From assembly GCF_002240415.1 (NCBI RefSeq), contig NZ_CP020028.1, positions 5,047,501 to 5,111,500 of the forward strand: a stretch of 64,000 nucleotides of DNA, read 5' to 3'. This DNA comes from Paenibacillus kribbensis (GTDB lineage Bacteria; Bacillota; Bacilli; Paenibacillales; Paenibacillaceae). Every line of letters begins with the position of its first letter. Position 1 is the stretch's first letter. The position numbers were made by a program, and so were the translations under genes. Below, in pieces: positions 63,885 to 64,000 of this stretch. Below the pieces are notes generated by a model. It searched no databases, had not been told where the DNA came from, and saw only the letters and a program-made list of their open reading frames with translations.

Positions 63885-64000
63885 TTACGGATTAGCCTCC
63901 ATCTGCTGTAATGCTTCCTCCAGCTCCAGTATAAATTGTCGGCTATGTTCATACCGAGGACCCATCTGAAAAAGCCGCTCCAGCATATGACGCACAGATG
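63885..64000 (-). CDS. Partial gene, C-terminal 37 codons
   Basis: The minus-strand frame enters from the right edge and ends with RHMLERLFQMGPRYEHSRQF, ILELEEALQQMEANP and a TAA. The end is a helical, coiled-coil-like segment. Too little is present to name a family. Confidence 0.5.
   Translation of the reverse strand, partial: SVRHMLERLFQMGPRYEHSRQFILELEEALQQMEANP

Overview
The window is a Firmicutes chromosome segment, most likely Paenibacillus and probably the P. polymyxa group. That is inferred from strong GGAGG ribosome sites, small YjcZ-type sporulation proteins, a BioC/BioH-type biotin operon, a CoA-disulfide reductase-rhodanese fusion, and a family of secreted proteins sharing a C-terminal domain typical of Paenibacillus. 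Base composition is moderate, with one very GC-rich gene (nnr, about 42.2-43.9 kb).

Layout. 0-8.9 kb: a partial 5-TM signalling protein, an HD-GYP phosphodiesterase, a possible stand-alone RNA, a small winged-helix gene with a perfect SOS-type box, a VOC protein, a CoA-disulfide reductase-rhodanese under tandem CsoR/CstR-like operators, an O-acetylhomoserine sulfhydrylase, a flavin reductase-like protein and an ArsR-type regulator. 8.9-19.5 kb: a minus-strand catabolic operon (DapA-family lyase, Fe-ADH, DUF1537 four-carbon-acid kinase, PdxA2, sodium symporter, BNR sialidase-like protein, YhcH, SDR). Upstream of it lies a PrpR-like regulator whose AAA+ domain has lost its ATPase motifs. The promoter carries a cre site and two 17-bp operator-like repeats 51 bp apart. 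A 207-bp MITE-like element sits inside the operon.

20.4-33.5 kb is a low-GC accessory region. It holds four intact secreted proteins with different N-terminal modules (two SPRY, one discoidin-like, one unknown plus Fn3) joined to a nearly identical ~80-residue C-terminal domain, and two broken copies of that domain. It also has a frameshifted acyltransferase, a family 2 glycosyltransferase, an IS3 element inside a decayed surface-protein gene, and four copies of a hairpin that is the terminator of tRNA-Thr(CGT). One hairpin copy still carries the 3' half of the tRNA. The region looks like cassettes accreted at the tRNA-Thr locus, and it is the best candidate here for an undescribed system.

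33.5-64 kb is mostly core: thiamine-binding protein, nrdAB with two NrdR boxes, a short patatin, a FabH paralogue beside a regulator, a PhnX-like protein lacking catalytic residues, nnr, bioADFHC under a BirA operator, an MFS exporter, an AAA ATPase, mprF, a nitroreductase, a BdbC-like protein, a CcdC-like protein, map, and a gluconate locus (gntR, a 3' remnant of gntP, gntK). It closes with small sporulation-type genes and a partial gene.

All assignments come from reading sequence and motifs; no database search was run.
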